Source of the DNA: Nonomuraea helvata
GTDB taxonomy: Bacteria; Actinomycetota; Actinomycetes; Streptosporangiales; Streptosporangiaceae
Assembly: GCF_039535785.1 (NCBI RefSeq)
Contig: NZ_BAAAXV010000012.1
Span: forward strand, 558,001-622,000
Direction: 5' to 3'
DNA: 64,000 nt
In this document: one piece after another, positions 24,518 through 33,516 of the stretch
Numbering within the stretch: the first letter of the stretch is position 1
Layout of the letters: every line of letters begins with the position of its first letter
The notes under the pieces: generated by a model
What the model was told of the DNA's origin: nothing
Databases searched by the model: none
The model's input: only the letters and a program-made list of their open reading frames with translations
Program-made: the position numbers and the translations under genes

Positions 24518-25096
24518 TTACGTGGGCTCGGCGTCGAGATTCCGGTAAATGGTGGCGCGGCCGACGCCGAGCCGGTCCGCGATCTGCTGGACGGTGTACT
24601 TGCGCTTTCCGTCTTGACTCTTCATCTCATACAGCGCTCGGGCCATCTCGATTCCATCGGCGTCCAGCGCCCGCGGCCGGCCACCGACACGGCCGCGAGC
24701 TCGCGCAGAGGCCAGCCCTTCGAGTGTGCCCTCGACGATGAGCTCACGCAGGAACTCATCGAACGCGCCGAACATGTGAAACTGCAGCCGCCCGGTCGGG
24801 GTGGAGGTATCGATGCCCTGCTTGAGCACCAGCAGGTCGACCTCACGCCCGCGCAAGTCGGCCGCCAGGTCCAGCAAGTGCCTCAAAGAACGGGCCGCTC
24901 GGGACAAGCGCGTGATGACGAAGGTGTCACCCGGCCGCAGGTAGTCCAGGGCCTTGTCCAACTCGGGCCGCCGGTCAAGCTTGCCGGACGCCTTGTCGAT
25001 GAAGACACGGTCACACCCCGCAGCCGCCAGCGCGTCGCGCTGACTGTCGGGATTCTGGTCGCGAGTGCTGACCCGCCCATAGCCGATCTTGCTCAT
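24518..25096 (-). CDS. Tn3-type serine resolvase/invertase (TnpR-like)
   Basis: A 192-residue serine recombinase. The catalytic domain begins KIGYGRVSTRDQNPDSQRDAL with nucleophile Ser10, and continues with ITRLSRAARSLRHLLDLAADL and FHMFGAFDEFLRELIVEGTL. GRPRALD leads into the C-terminal helix-turn-helix YTVQQIADRLGVGRATIYRNL. Length and all motifs fit Tn3 resolvases. No transposase gene is linked to it, and Tn3-like end sequences lie on both sides facing away from it (24338-24377 and 25131-25165), so it is likely a leftover of broken transposons, though probably still functional. Confidence 0.92.
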   Translation of the reverse strand: MSKIGYGRVSTRDQNPDSQRDALAAAGCDRVFIDKASGKLDRRPELDKALDYLRPGDTFVITRLSRAARSLRHLLDLAADLRGREVDLLVLKQGIDTSTPTGRLQFHMFGAFDEFLRELIVEGTLEGLASARARGRVGGRPRALDADGIEMARALYEMKSQDGKRKYTVQQIADRLGVGRATIYRNLDAEPT

Positions 25097-25130
25097 CCGA
25101 GAAGTGTGTCATAAACGGTGACCTTGTTCC

Positions 25131-25165
25131 GTAGTGAGACGTTGTTTTCGGGCACGGCTTTTGAG
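25131..25165 (+). repeat. candidate Tn3-type inverted-repeat end
   Basis: Contains GTTTTCGGGCACGGC and TTTTGAGAATGATCG, similar to Tn3 inner-end sequence and to 20896-20916. The interior would be to the right, but no matching transposase lies there. Confidence 0.35.
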
Positions 25166-25278
25166 AATGATCGACCTGGGGCGTCGCGGAAGCGGCAAGA
25201 TCGACTGCTCGCGTCTTGATAACGTTCATTTCTGCGACCCACACACAGTCACCACCCTCACTCACCGTGAGAACTGGG

Positions 25279-25764
25279 TCAGTTCAGATCTTCGGTGATC
25301 GTCCAGCCGCGGCTACCGCCGATCTTGGCAAGCTGCCGACGCAGCACCGCGATCCGCTCACGCGCGTCCGGCCCCGCGATCCCGATCGTGATGCGCTCAC
25401 CGGTCGCGTGATAACTGGTCCGCCGACCCCCCGCCGCGACCCGGCACGCCGCGTTGATGGCGGCTCGCAGCCGGGCCACTTTCCGTGGATCACCCTGCCC
25501 GCCGAACCCTTCGATCGTCACCGACGAGAACAGCGGTGCGAGACGCAGGCCGTCCCGCCGCTTGACAGCGTCCAACTCTTCCTGATCGGCAGTCAGATCC
25601 TTCAGGATCCTGTCCCGGTCGACAGAGCTGATCGGCCTACGACCGAGCCAGTCAGGCCAGCCATCCGGCCGAGTCGGCACCACCCGCACCGGCTCGAACG
25701 GAGGCGGCGCAGCCGCTGCCTCGCCGGCCTCGTCCTCAGCATCGGCGGCCCCACTGTCGCTCAA
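25279..25764 (-). CDS. hypothetical protein
   Basis: A 161-residue protein with an acidic, alanine-rich N-terminus (about residues 1-22), then a basic mixed domain including RPDGWPDWLGRRPISSVDRD and a C-terminal alternating segment TGERITIGIAGPDARERIAVL. The start is TTG at 25764, chosen because GAGGAG lies seven bases upstream and no ATG/GTG fits better. The family was not recognised, and it shows no signal peptide or membrane segment. It lies alone between transposon remnants and the interrupted PHP gene. Confidence 0.65.
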   Translation of the reverse strand: MSDSGAADAEDEAGEAAAAPPPFEPVRVVPTRPDGWPDWLGRRPISSVDRDRILKDLTADQEELDAVKRRDGLRLAPLFSSVTIEGFGGQGDPRKVARLRAAINAACRVAAGGRRTSYHATGERITIGIAGPDARERIAVLRRQLAKIGGSRGWTITEDLN

Positions 25765-26045
25765 CCAGTCTCCTCGTGATCTTCTCCCGATCGTAGCGGT
25801 CGTTTCCAGGCCGATGACCTACAGATAGGACAGGCGTGTCGCATCGTGGGCGCCCCCATCCACCCCACGCCCCCTTCGCAACCCTGCCTGACCTGTGGCG
25901 GAGGCTTATCGTTCAATTCCGGCCGGATAGTCCCAAGACCCCATGTCGGGAATTGCGGAATCATGTGCCCTCGCCCAGGCCTCTCGCCCTCGTCGCCACC
26001 GCGTACGCTGTGCGGTGATCTTGCGGTCGACGAGAGGTGAGCTTC

Positions 26046-26582
26046 GTGATGTTGCCTGCGGACAGTCACGTGCACAGCGAGTGGTCCTGGGACGCGCCGC
26101 TGGGCTCGATGGAACGCACCTGTGAGAAGGCAGTAGAGCTCGGCCTGCCCGCGATCGCCTTCACCGAGCACGTCGACCACACCGTGTGGATGGTCAACCT
26201 CGACGTGTTGCACCCGGATGACCATCTGGCGACCATGTGCTCGCCGGATGGCGAGCTGACTCCGCCGCGGTTCGACGCGGCTGGATACCTGGAGGCGATC
26301 GAAAGGTGCCGGGAGCGCTTCCCAGAGCTGCGGATCCTGAGTGGCATGGAGCTGGGGGAGCCGCACTGGCATGCCGAGGAGATCGGGAAGCTGCTCGCGG
26401 TCGGGCAGTTCGATCGGCTGATCGGGTCGCTGCACTGCCTCCCGAGCGGGGGCAGGTTCACCGAGCCTCCGGGGCAGTTCGCGCAGCGACCTGCGGCGGA
26501 GGTCATGCGCGACTATCTGGCGGAGATTCCCCGGCTGATCGAGCAGAGCGAGGTGTTCACAGCACTGGCGCACATCGACTAT
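26046..26582 (+). pseudogene. PHP-domain phosphatase gene (histidinol-phosphatase-like), 5' part
   Basis: Begins with the PHP motif DSHVHSEWS and includes FTEHVDHTVW, SGMELGEPHWH, GSLHC and LAHIDY, the metal-binding motifs of HisJ-type histidinol phosphatases and related PHP phosphoesterases. The GTG at 26046 has GAGAGG at good spacing. The frame is broken at Tyr codon 26580-26582 by an IS insertion, after which translation runs only five residues (to a TGA) into the IS end. Joined to 28921-29229 it would give a protein of about 281 residues, normal for the family. Confidence 0.9.
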
Positions 26583-26613
26583 GGGTGCGGCTCCTCCTGA
26601 GTGACTGAAGCGA

Positions 26614-28158
26614 TCAAGCCGTAAGGGCGTATCCGTCCTGGTAGCCGGTCTGATGGACGCGCTCGTGTTGCCGGGCGAGATGGAAAGTCCAGTACTCCTC
26701 CAGATGACCGTTGGCGACCAGCGCGCGGAGCTTCAGCACCGCCTCGGCCCCGGCCAGGCCCCACCGCGCCCCGGCCAGGTCGAACCTGTCGGCGATCAGA
26801 TGACGGCACGCGCCCTCGACCACCCCGGTCGCGATTGGCCATCCCGCTTCCAGCGCCTGGTCATACCGCAGATGCTCGGCGTTGTTGGACAGATAGCGGA
26901 TGCACGCGTCGATGCCGTCACGGTGCTGCGCGCCGGCTGTGGCGGCCTGCGCGGTCAGCGTGCTGATGACCTGGCCGGTGTGCCCGGCCAGCAGGGCCAG
27001 GGCATGCCCGGCGACCCAGTCCTCCGCGGCCGGCGCCGCGGGCGGGTGCAAACTCCACGCAGCAGCCCATAACTTCTCCAGCACGTGCACGAAATCGATC
27101 ACGATGTGGACGCGGATGCGGCGCCGGGCGGCTTCGGCGATGATCAGGTCGAGCTGGTGGCGGGCCCCGTCGACGAGCACGACCCAGGGACGGGCGTGCG
27201 CGGGATCACGGGCCTCGGCATGGTCGAACACCTTGGCGATCACAGGGCCGGGGCCGGTGATGACCGAGCCACACAGCCACTTGCGCGTCGCGTTCGGCCG
27301 GGCCCGTGACAGACGCCGGCCGGATCGCCCGCCCGGGACGGCGATCACATCGTGCGGCCGCCGCGGCGCCGGTTCGGCGTCGTAGACCACCCCTAGCGTC
27401 GCCATCCGTTTGCGCGCCGGTTTCTCCCCGGCCGCCAGCCGCGTCCGGAACGTGGCTCGGGCGCGGGCGGCGGCCTTCGCGGTCGCGGGCCGCAGCGCTT
27501 CGGGGCGCATCGCGATGCCTTTGCCGTCCACGCTGATCGCCAGCACCGTGGACGCCGTGCACGGCAGCACGGTCCGCGCGGCGTAGAAGGCGTCGACGTC
27601 AGCCGCGGCCTGGGCGACCAGCTGCTCGATCTGCCGTTTGCCGATCACCTGACCGCACCGTGTGGTGATCGCCGCCAGGGCGGCGTCGAACGAGCCGCGC
27701 ACCGTCTCGATGACCGCGAGCTTCGCCAGCCCGGCCGAGTGTCGCACCGCCGGCAGCGATAACGCCGCGTCCGCCGGATAAACGTTGCCGACGCCCGGGG
27801 CCCGCCACGCGCACCGGGTGACCGTCACCGTCCCGGTCACCGTGGCGAGCAGGCGGTGGTGCCCGAGCTCCACCCGCCGCCGCGGCACCCCGTCCGCGCC
27901 GATCACCCCGGCAGCGCCGACGTCCTGGTGACGGGCGTGGCGTACCTGCTCCAGCTCGCGCAGCGCGCGCAGGTCAAGGTGGGCCTGCAGCAGCAGGCGC
28001 TGCAGCTCCCGGCCCTGCTCGGTGATGGTCTCCTCCAGCCGGTTATGGGCAAGCGTCCCGGTCTGCGCGTCGGTGAGGTGTCCGATGAGCCAGTTGAATG
28101 TGTTCTTCGCCTTCGCAAAGACGTCAGCGGTGGCCTCGGTGTCGTACGGTGCCTGCAC
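26614..28158 (-). CDS. ISKra4-family transposase
   Basis: About 514 residues. The N-terminal helical region (EETITEQGRELQRLLLQAHL) is typical of ISKra4. The catalytic core has STVLAISVDGKGIAM (first Asp), WVVLVDGARHQLDLI and VHIVIDFVHVLEKLW (second Asp), and the C-terminal GWPIATGVVEGACRHLI motif with the catalytic Glu. The frame extends upstream to 28293, but the GTG at 28158 with GGAAGAG upstream fits the family's usual start. It appears intact, so the element may still be mobile. Confidence 0.92.
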   Translation of the reverse strand: MQAPYDTEATADVFAKAKNTFNWLIGHLTDAQTGTLAHNRLEETITEQGRELQRLLLQAHLDLRALRELEQVRHARHQDVGAAGVIGADGVPRRRVELGHHRLLATVTGTVTVTRCAWRAPGVGNVYPADAALSLPAVRHSAGLAKLAVIETVRGSFDAALAAITTRCGQVIGKRQIEQLVAQAAADVDAFYAARTVLPCTASTVLAISVDGKGIAMRPEALRPATAKAAARARATFRTRLAAGEKPARKRMATLGVVYDAEPAPRRPHDVIAVPGGRSGRRLSRARPNATRKWLCGSVITGPGPVIAKVFDHAEARDPAHARPWVVLVDGARHQLDLIIAEAARRRIRVHIVIDFVHVLEKLWAAAWSLHPPAAPAAEDWVAGHALALLAGHTGQVISTLTAQAATAGAQHRDGIDACIRYLSNNAEHLRYDQALEAGWPIATGVVEGACRHLIADRFDLAGARWGLAGAEAVLKLRALVANGHLEEYWTFHLARQHERVHQTGYQDGYALTA

Positions 28159-28342
28159 AGGGCTCTTCCTTCGTCGGGGTCGATTGGGTGGCACCTTCGA
28201 ACCTGACGGCGGGAGAGCCCCGCCACAATCACCCGCCCGGTGACGACGCGATTGCGTCCCGTGACGCCACGCCATCCTGCCCGGCCATCTCACGGGCCAC
28301 CGGATCGGTCACCGTGAACAGTCCCGGCCCTTCTTCCTTCGC

Positions 28343-28801
28343 CTAGCCGCGTTCCACCAGCCGCTTCAGCTTAGAGCGCAGCCCTTCCCGCTTGGCGGCC
28401 TCATCCGGCAGTCCCATCGCCACCGCGATCTGCCCGGCCCGTATCGCCCGCCCGGCATCGGCCATGATCTCCACCGCGTCCCGGTACGCGCGCGGCAGCA
28501 CCGCCGTATTCATGCCGGGTTGCCAGTGCGGCACCGTAACCACACCCAGCACCGGCGGCTGTGCCGACGGCGCGGTGCCGGCCGCGTCGGCGGCCTCGGC
28601 CTGTCCCTTGGGCTCATCGAGCAGCTGGGCCGCTTCGCCCAGGATTTCCTCGACGGTCTCCCGTGTGATCGTCAGCCGTGACAAGCGGTCCTGCTCGTCC
28701 TGCATCTGTGAGGTGAGCGCGGCGATCTGCTCGCGGATCTCCTCGATTCGCCGGCGGGCAGCGGCTTCGCGCCGTGCCAGTTCCTCGAGCAACGAGCTCA
28801 T
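28343..28801 (-). CDS. IS accessory protein with N-terminal coiled coil
   Basis: A 152-residue protein. Residues about 1-55 form a strong predicted coiled coil (LEELARREAAARRRIEEIRE). A proline/alanine linker and a C-terminal helical domain follow (RAIRAGQIAVAMGLPDEAAK then REGLRSKLKRLVERG) that looks like a winged-helix/HTH. It is encoded between the IS right end and the transposase, on the same strand. Similar accessory ORFs accompany some ISKra4 elements; a role in regulating transposition is inferred. A GTG nine codons upstream (28828) is an alternative start. Confidence 0.75.
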   Translation of the reverse strand: MSSLLEELARREAAARRRIEEIREQIAALTSQMQDEQDRLSRLTITRETVEEILGEAAQLLDEPKGQAEAADAAGTAPSAQPPVLGVVTVPHWQPGMNTAVLPRAYRDAVEIMADAGRAIRAGQIAVAMGLPDEAAKREGLRSKLKRLVERG

Positions 28802-28920
28802 GGCCACCACCGCCTCACGGGTCTGCACTCACAGTAAAAGGCGGTTCCCGGATCAAACAGTCATGTCTACAAAAGCCCAGCTCAGGCACTCACTGAGGGA
28901 GAGCCGCACCCATCGACTAT

Positions 28921-29229
28921 CCGATCCGTTACTGGCCGACGGAGCAGGCCGGGCCGTTCGATCTGCTGAAGTTCGAGGAGGAGTTTCGGCACGCGCTGCG
29001 CGTGACGGCGGAGTCGGGCAGAGCTCTGGAGATCAGCACGCGCCTGCCGCTGCACTCGACCATCCTGCGCTGGTGGCGCGAGGAGGGCGGGCAGGCGGTG
29101 ACGTTCGGGAGCGACGCGCATATGCCGTCGGCTGTGGCCCAAGGGTTCAAGGAGGCGGCGCACATGGCGGAGGCGCACGGCTTCCGCCCGGGCAAGGACC
29201 TGCTGGGCATCTGGGGCCGGGCGGACTGA
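28921..29229 (+). pseudogene. PHP-domain phosphatase gene, 3' part
   Basis: Continues in frame from 26582 after removal of the IS: PIRYWPTEQAGPFDLLKFEE onward, with LEISTRLPLH and the metal-binding GSDAHMP near the end, stopping at 29229. It has no start signal of its own, so it is not expected to be expressed as a functional enzyme. The next 147 bases show no gene. Confidence 0.9.
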
Positions 29230-29376
29230 CACGAGTATGGGGGCTCCCGGCGCGGAGAGAGTGGGCCAGAGCCCAGAATCTCCGCGCTCAACACGCAGCT
29301 CCAGCCAAGATCAGAGGTTGTTCAACACCCATTAAGCTAAGGAGGAACTGCACGCTGCCCTGGAAGGGTTTACCCG

Positions 29377-29967
29377 CTAGCCTTGCACGAATTCGTAGGT
29401 GCAGAACACCAGGCCGTCACCCATCTTTCGTGTGTTGACCAGGTGCAGCGGCGTCTTGTCGCTGGTCTCGTCGAAGATACGCAGGCCGGTTCCCAGCACG
29501 ACCGGGAAAACTACCAGCCGCAGTTCATCGGCCAGGTTCTGTTCTGTCAGTATGCGCACGAGCTGATAGCTGCCGTAGACCAGGATTTCCCCGTCCACTT
29601 TCCGCTTCAGCTCCGAAATCTCCTTTACCGCATCGCCGTTGAGGACCGTGGCGTTGCTCCACTGAGGATCTTCGAGAGTCGACGACACGACGTACTTGGG
29701 AATGCTGTTCATTCTGTCCGCCCACCTGCGGCTTACGCGGGCACCGAACGATGGCATCCGGGACGCGAACCACTCACTGCTCCGCCTGCCCAGCAGTAGC
29801 GCCTCGGCATCCAGCGCTTCCTCAGTCTCGCGGGCGGCCCAGTCTTCGAGATCCTTGCCCCCCACGAACTGGTGGAACCAGCCACCCCCCTCGAAGCCTT
29901 CCTGGCCGTCCGGGTCTTGGACCACTCCATCGAGTGTGACATTTGAGCTGATGACGATCTTTCCCAT
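29377..29967 (-). CDS. dihydrofolate-reductase/RibD C-terminal-like protein
   Basis: A 196-residue protein of the RibD_C/DHFR-like superfamily: KIVISSNVTLDGVVQDPDGQ at the N-terminus, LLLGRRSSEWF, PKYVVSSTLEDPQWSNATVL in the nucleotide-binding fold, and ILVYGSYQLVRILTEQNLAD then ELRLVVFPVVLGTG. Such single-domain proteins are NADPH-dependent reductases of unknown substrate and are common in actinobacteria. AAAGGAG precedes the ATG. It starts about 30 bp downstream of an MFS remnant on the same strand. Confidence 0.9.
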   Translation of the reverse strand: MGKIVISSNVTLDGVVQDPDGQEGFEGGGWFHQFVGGKDLEDWAARETEEALDAEALLLGRRSSEWFASRMPSFGARVSRRWADRMNSIPKYVVSSTLEDPQWSNATVLNGDAVKEISELKRKVDGEILVYGSYQLVRILTEQNLADELRLVVFPVVLGTGLRIFDETSDKTPLHLVNTRKMGDGLVFCTYEFVQG

Positions 29968-29998
29968 TTCCGTGCTCCTTTGACAATGTTGTCGGCTA

Positions 29999-30148
29999 TC
30001 ACTGGCCTAGATGCGTACGGGTGGTCGGCAGCACGACGTTCACGATCGAGCCGTCCTCGACGTCCAGGAACGTCAGCAGCGCCAGCGTGACCTTGCCGCG
30101 CCCGGTCGCCAGGAACGACCCCTCCGGCGGCGCCGTCGATGCGGTCAT
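29999..30148 (-). pseudogene. N-terminal stub of an MFS (EmrB/QacA-type) drug transporter
   Basis: Forty-nine residues: TLALLTFLDVEDGSIVNVVL followed by PTTRTHLG is the first helix and DGSIVNVALP motif of 14-helix MFS drug exporters, ending abruptly in a TGA. The remaining roughly 430 residues are gone. It lies directly after the YCII gene. Confidence 0.65.
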
Positions 30149-30156
30149 GGCGTCGC

Positions 30157-30456
30157 TCACGACCCGGCGGCTTCCATCACGGGGCCGACCTCGACCCCGC
30201 TGCCGACCCGCATCACCGGGACGTCCTTGGCCAGCGCCAGCGCGGAGTCCATGTCCTCGGCGGACACCACCGAGTAGGCGACCATCCGGGAGCCGCTGCC
30301 GCCGACCTCCCCGAGCGAGGCGTAATCGGTCACCGCGTTGCCGACGTCCACGAGGGCCGAGCCCAGCCCGCCGAACCAGGCCTGCCACTCGGCCGGCGTC
30401 CCGGCGTGGGGCGCGTACTCGGCAGGCACGCGGAAGGAGAAAACGTACTTGGCCAT
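30157..30456 (-). CDS. YCII-related domain protein
   Basis: A 99-residue protein of the YCII/DGPF superfamily (MAKYVFSFRVPAEYAPHAGT; VDVGNAVTDYASLGEVGGSG; AEDMDSALALAKDVPVMRVG). The dimeric ferredoxin-like fold is small and enzymatic function is mostly unknown; many actinobacterial copies adjoin ECF sigma genes. An AGGACCGGG lies before the ATG. The frame ends just before the MFS stub. Confidence 0.85.
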   Translation of the reverse strand: MAKYVFSFRVPAEYAPHAGTPAEWQAWFGGLGSALVDVGNAVTDYASLGEVGGSGSRMVAYSVVSAEDMDSALALAKDVPVMRVGSGVEVGPVMEAAGS

Positions 30457-30679
30457 AATCCCGGTCCTGTCCTGTGTCCGGGCGCGCCCCGGACTGGGAC
30501 CGCCTCCAACCGGGTAGACGCCACCGCCCGCCCGAATTGGGCGGCGCAACGCCGCCCAATTAAGAAATAACCCCTGATTTCCCGATCAGCTCCGTGTCCC
30601 CCCGATGGTGCGGTCGTGGCCTGGGTGCTGGGGCTTTCCGCCTTCTCCGGTTCGATCATGGCGAGCTGATATAGCTTCA

Positions 30680-31687
30680 CGCACGACGCAGCCTCCGCTG
30701 GTCGCCGTCGCCGGGAGCACTCTGGTGGCGGGAGAGCCGGGAGCGGACCCCGCCTCGATCAGGGTGTATGACGTCAGCACCACCCCGGCCACCCCGCGCG
30801 GTGAGATCCGCGCTGACACGTCCCTGCGGGACCTCGCCCTCGCCGACTACGGGTCAGCGGCGCTGTCGGCGCTGGCCGACACTCACCGCTTCGACGCCTG
30901 GGACACGACGACCAATGCCAAGACCCGCGCCTACGACAGCGGCGAGCACGGCTCCCCCACCGCCGTCGCGGCCAGCCCGGACGGCGCCTAGGTCGTGGGC
31001 GGCTGGAACTCCTCCGCGGGCGACGCGGCGGAGATCGTGGTGTACGACACGACCACCGCGGAGGTCATCTACACAGCCGCCCACCAGGGTAAGGCGGTGG
31101 TGGCGGGCAGCATCGAGTTCTACGGCACACTCACCTTCGCGGTTTTGAAAGAGCCCGGCACCGGGCGGATGCACCTCTGGCGGTTGCCTCCCTCGCCCTA
31201 CCACTCCTCCACGCTGACCTTGACGGCTCCCTCCAAGGTGACCGCGCTCAAGCAGTCGACTTTCAGCGGACGACTCACGCTGAGCAGCGGACTGCCACCC
31301 GGCATACAGACGCTCGAGCTGTACCGCCGGCTCCCCGACGGCACCTCCAGGCCGTTCCAGGAGATCACCACGGCGGCGGACGGGACCTACCAATTCACCG
31401 ACGCCCCGCCGTCCACCGGGGCGTTCAAGTATCAGGTGTACTGGCTGGGCAACTCATGGTTCCGGGGTAGCGGCTCCTCGGTGACCGTCACGGTGGCCAG
31501 GTACCAGCCGACGCTCACCGCGACCGGACCGGCGACGGGCAACGTCGGCGAGCGACTCGATTTCAGTGGAACCTTCGGCGCCGACGGGGCCGGCGAACAC
31601 ATGTACACAGTCAACTTGCTCGGCAACTCGACCATCGAGCCAGCGAGCACCACCCACGTGGTCACCGTCCTCCAGCCGCCCGCGTAG
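30680..31687 (+). pseudogene. secreted beta-propeller/Ig-like repeat protein with in-frame amber stop
   Basis: One continuous frame encodes beta-propeller-like repeats (SIRVYDVSTTPATPRGEIRA; HRFDAWDTTTNAK; AAEIVVYDTTTAEVIYTAA) and then two Ig-like repeats (LTAPSKVTALKQSTFSGRL; LTATGPATGNVGERLDFSG). It is interrupted by TAG at 30989-30991 with similarity continuing directly after it. No signal peptide or start was found, so the N-terminus is also missing. The sequence from 31688 to about 31915 holds no gene. Confidence 0.6.
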
Positions 31688-31915
31688 CATCCCGACGCCC
31701 GGGTGACGGCGACCCGACTCTCCGTCACCCATGTCTCCTGCCTCACCGCGAAGGACTGACAGAGGCTCCCAACGACCGGCAGAGCGATCGCTTGCCCGCG
31801 CCCGGCACCGCCCCAGTCACGACCGTCGTCACCACACAGTCGACCCCGTCGTCTCGGTGTCGAGAACCCCTATCTGGGGGTCCGTACGGCATGTTGGGCA
31901 GGTCGGCGGTGTGGC

Positions 31916-32046
31916 GGCCCGCTCGAGGTAGCGGATCGCCACGCGGGCGCCATGGGTGGCGAGCACCCGACTGATCGCCGTGCCGATGCCGCCCGCCCCT
32001 GCGGCGACCAGGACATTCTGGCCGGCCAGACCGGGGTCGATCGCGT
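31916..32046 (-). pseudogene. N-terminal fragment of a short-chain dehydrogenase
   Basis: DPGLAGQNVLVAAGAGGIGT then AISRVLATHGARVAIRYLER carries the SDR glycine motif, but the frame has no SDR continuation after about 45 residues and no start. It directly abuts the stop of the metallopeptidase-like gene, marking a junction. Confidence 0.5.
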
Positions 32047-32825
32047 CAGGAGACCTTGGACGAGGCTGCCGCCCAGGTGTTGCAGGAGGCCGGGTCGGCG
32101 GTGCGGAAACCGGCCTTGACCCACCGCTTGCGGTTGGCGGCCTTGCCGTACTCGGCGGAGTCGCGGTAGAAGGACGACGCGACCCTCTCCCAATCCCGCG
32201 CGGTCTTGCCCGGCAGCGGCCAGCCACTCTTGGTAAAGGCCGCGCCCAGGCATTCGACCTGCTGGTACATGCGCCGCCCCTGCTCGAGGTGCTCGGCCTT
32301 ACTGCCGGCTCTGAGGTCCTCGCCGGCGTCGTAGAGACCGGCCTGCTTCTGCACGTGGTAACCGTAGGTGACGGCGATCGTGTTGAAGAGGTCGAGGCCG
32401 GTCATTGGCCCGAGGAGCCAGTACTTGCCGATCTTGAAGGACAGCGTGCGGTCCCAGTCGCAGTACCACACCGTGGACGGCTGGATCGTCTCGCCGTCCT
32501 CGGACGCGCAGTAGTTCTTGGGCAGGCGGGTCACGTACCGCACCTTGACCGGCTCATAGGGCAGGCCGGCCTTCTTCAGGTGCTGTCCCCACGTGTTCTC
32601 CAGGCAGCGCAGGGCCTCGTTGATGTAGGTACGGGCCTCGGCGGGCGTCATGGGCTCGTCCGGCAGGTCGTTACAGGTCGTGGTGGGCAGCGGCCCGGCC
32701 TGATATAACGCGTTCTTGACGAGCACGGGGTTCTTCACGGGATACGCCGAGGCGTGCGCGGCCGCCGTGACGGTCAAGGGGGTGAGGAGGGCGCAGGCGA
32801 GTGCCGCGATCTTGAGGGGCTTCAC
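32046..32825 (-). CDS. secreted neutral-zinc-metallopeptidase-family protein lacking HExxH
   Basis: About 259 residues with a signal peptide (IAALACALLTPLTVTAAAHA). YPVKNPVLVKNALYQAGPLP and the later cysteine pairs match the putative neutral zinc metallopeptidase family. Where family members have a zinc-binding HEYGHHVQ, this protein reads VTYGYHVQ, so the first His and the catalytic Glu are lost. It is probably a catalytically inactive relative, perhaps with a binding role. The GTG at 32825 is chosen because it gives a normal signal peptide. Confidence 0.7.
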   Translation of the reverse strand: MKPLKIAALACALLTPLTVTAAAHASAYPVKNPVLVKNALYQAGPLPTTTCNDLPDEPMTPAEARTYINEALRCLENTWGQHLKKAGLPYEPVKVRYVTRLPKNYCASEDGETIQPSTVWYCDWDRTLSFKIGKYWLLGPMTGLDLFNTIAVTYGYHVQKQAGLYDAGEDLRAGSKAEHLEQGRRMYQQVECLGAAFTKSGWPLPGKTARDWERVASSFYRDSAEYGKAANRKRWVKAGFRTADPASCNTWAAASSKVS

Positions 32826-32964
32826 GATGGGTGAGAATAGGGCTCGCGGAGTTGGAGCACCATATCGGCACCGGCCTGGAGCTGGAGCCATTGATCCGCG
32901 ACGCACGCCGCCCGCCGAACGAAACGGCTAAGCCCTCACCGGCGGACCCAGGGTCGAAGCGTTC

Positions 32965-33110
32965 TCATGTTGTAAGACCGAGTAGCTGGAGGCCGTCGGC
33001 GGGGTGGCTGCGGTAGTGGTCGGTGGCGGCGGCGATGTCGGTCCGGCCGATCAGGCGGGCCAGGCCGATGGCCAGGTTGCGGAGACCGGCCATGATCCGA
33101 GGTGCGGTGG
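32965..33110 (-). pseudogene. ISAs1-family transposase C-terminal remnant
   Basis: APRIMAGLRNLAIGLARLIG then TDIAAATDHYRSHPADGLQL matches the end of ISAs1 transposases, stopping at 32965. The catalytic part is missing. Confidence 0.6.
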
Positions 33111-33516
33111 TGAAATTTTCACCACAGGCTCTCGTCGTCAAGGTGCATTAATCCCGATATCCCAGATAAGCGCCCTCAACCCCGCACGCTGTCGCTACCG
33201 GCACCCGACACCCGTTGACAGCGGCTTTCTCCTCGTATTTGCTCTGTCACACCGCCTCAGTCATCCGAGGAGAGGGGACTCGGCAGAGGATGCATGTGAG
33301 CGCTAACAAAAGCTGGCGCAGGGCGGCGCCCGTACTCCCCTGAACGGGCCCCTGCACTTTCTCCTGACGAACGCCTTGGCGATGGCCGGACACTCGACCC
33401 CCCGAGATGCGCTGAACCATGACCAGAACGCAGCCAGGTCACCGGCACCGGTCATTGACCGCGGATTCCTCGACGCCGGGGGACGGCGCCGAAAGTGCAT
33501 GAGTGGAGGAACATAA
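33111..33516. other. intergenic region upstream of the cutinase gene
   Basis: About 400 bases with no supported gene. The recognisable elements are the LacI-type operator-like sequence at 33295-33308 and the ribosome-binding site GGAGGA at 33505-33510. Confidence 0.5.
33295..33308. promoter_or_regulatory. LacI-type operator-like sequence
   Basis: TGTGAGCGCTAACA is a near-perfect palindrome centred on AGCGCT, similar in form to CelR/LacI-type operators (T-G-x-GAGCGCT). The identical 14-mer occurs at 55381-55394 inside the GH2 gene. It lies about 210 bp upstream of the cutinase start. Confidence 0.45.

Larger units (their letters stand above)
26583..28910. mobile_element. ISKra4-family insertion sequence, 2328 bp
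   Basis: Terminal inverted repeats begin GGGTGCGGCTC at both ends (26583 onward; reverse complement from 28910), with imperfect matching continuing through CAGTGA/GAGTGA. The flanking direct repeat CATCGACTAT is 10 bp (26573-26582 and 28911-28920). It encodes a transposase and, upstream of it, a coiled-coil accessory protein, both on the minus strand. Precise removal plus one repeat copy restores the PHP phosphatase frame, so the boundaries are certain to within the shared bases. Confidence 0.93.

Noticed and set aside
25198..25240. GTCTTGATAACGTTC-like sequence as another Tn3 end
   Set aside because: Only a few bases resemble the inner end of the transposon at 8751, and no G-rich outer end follows.
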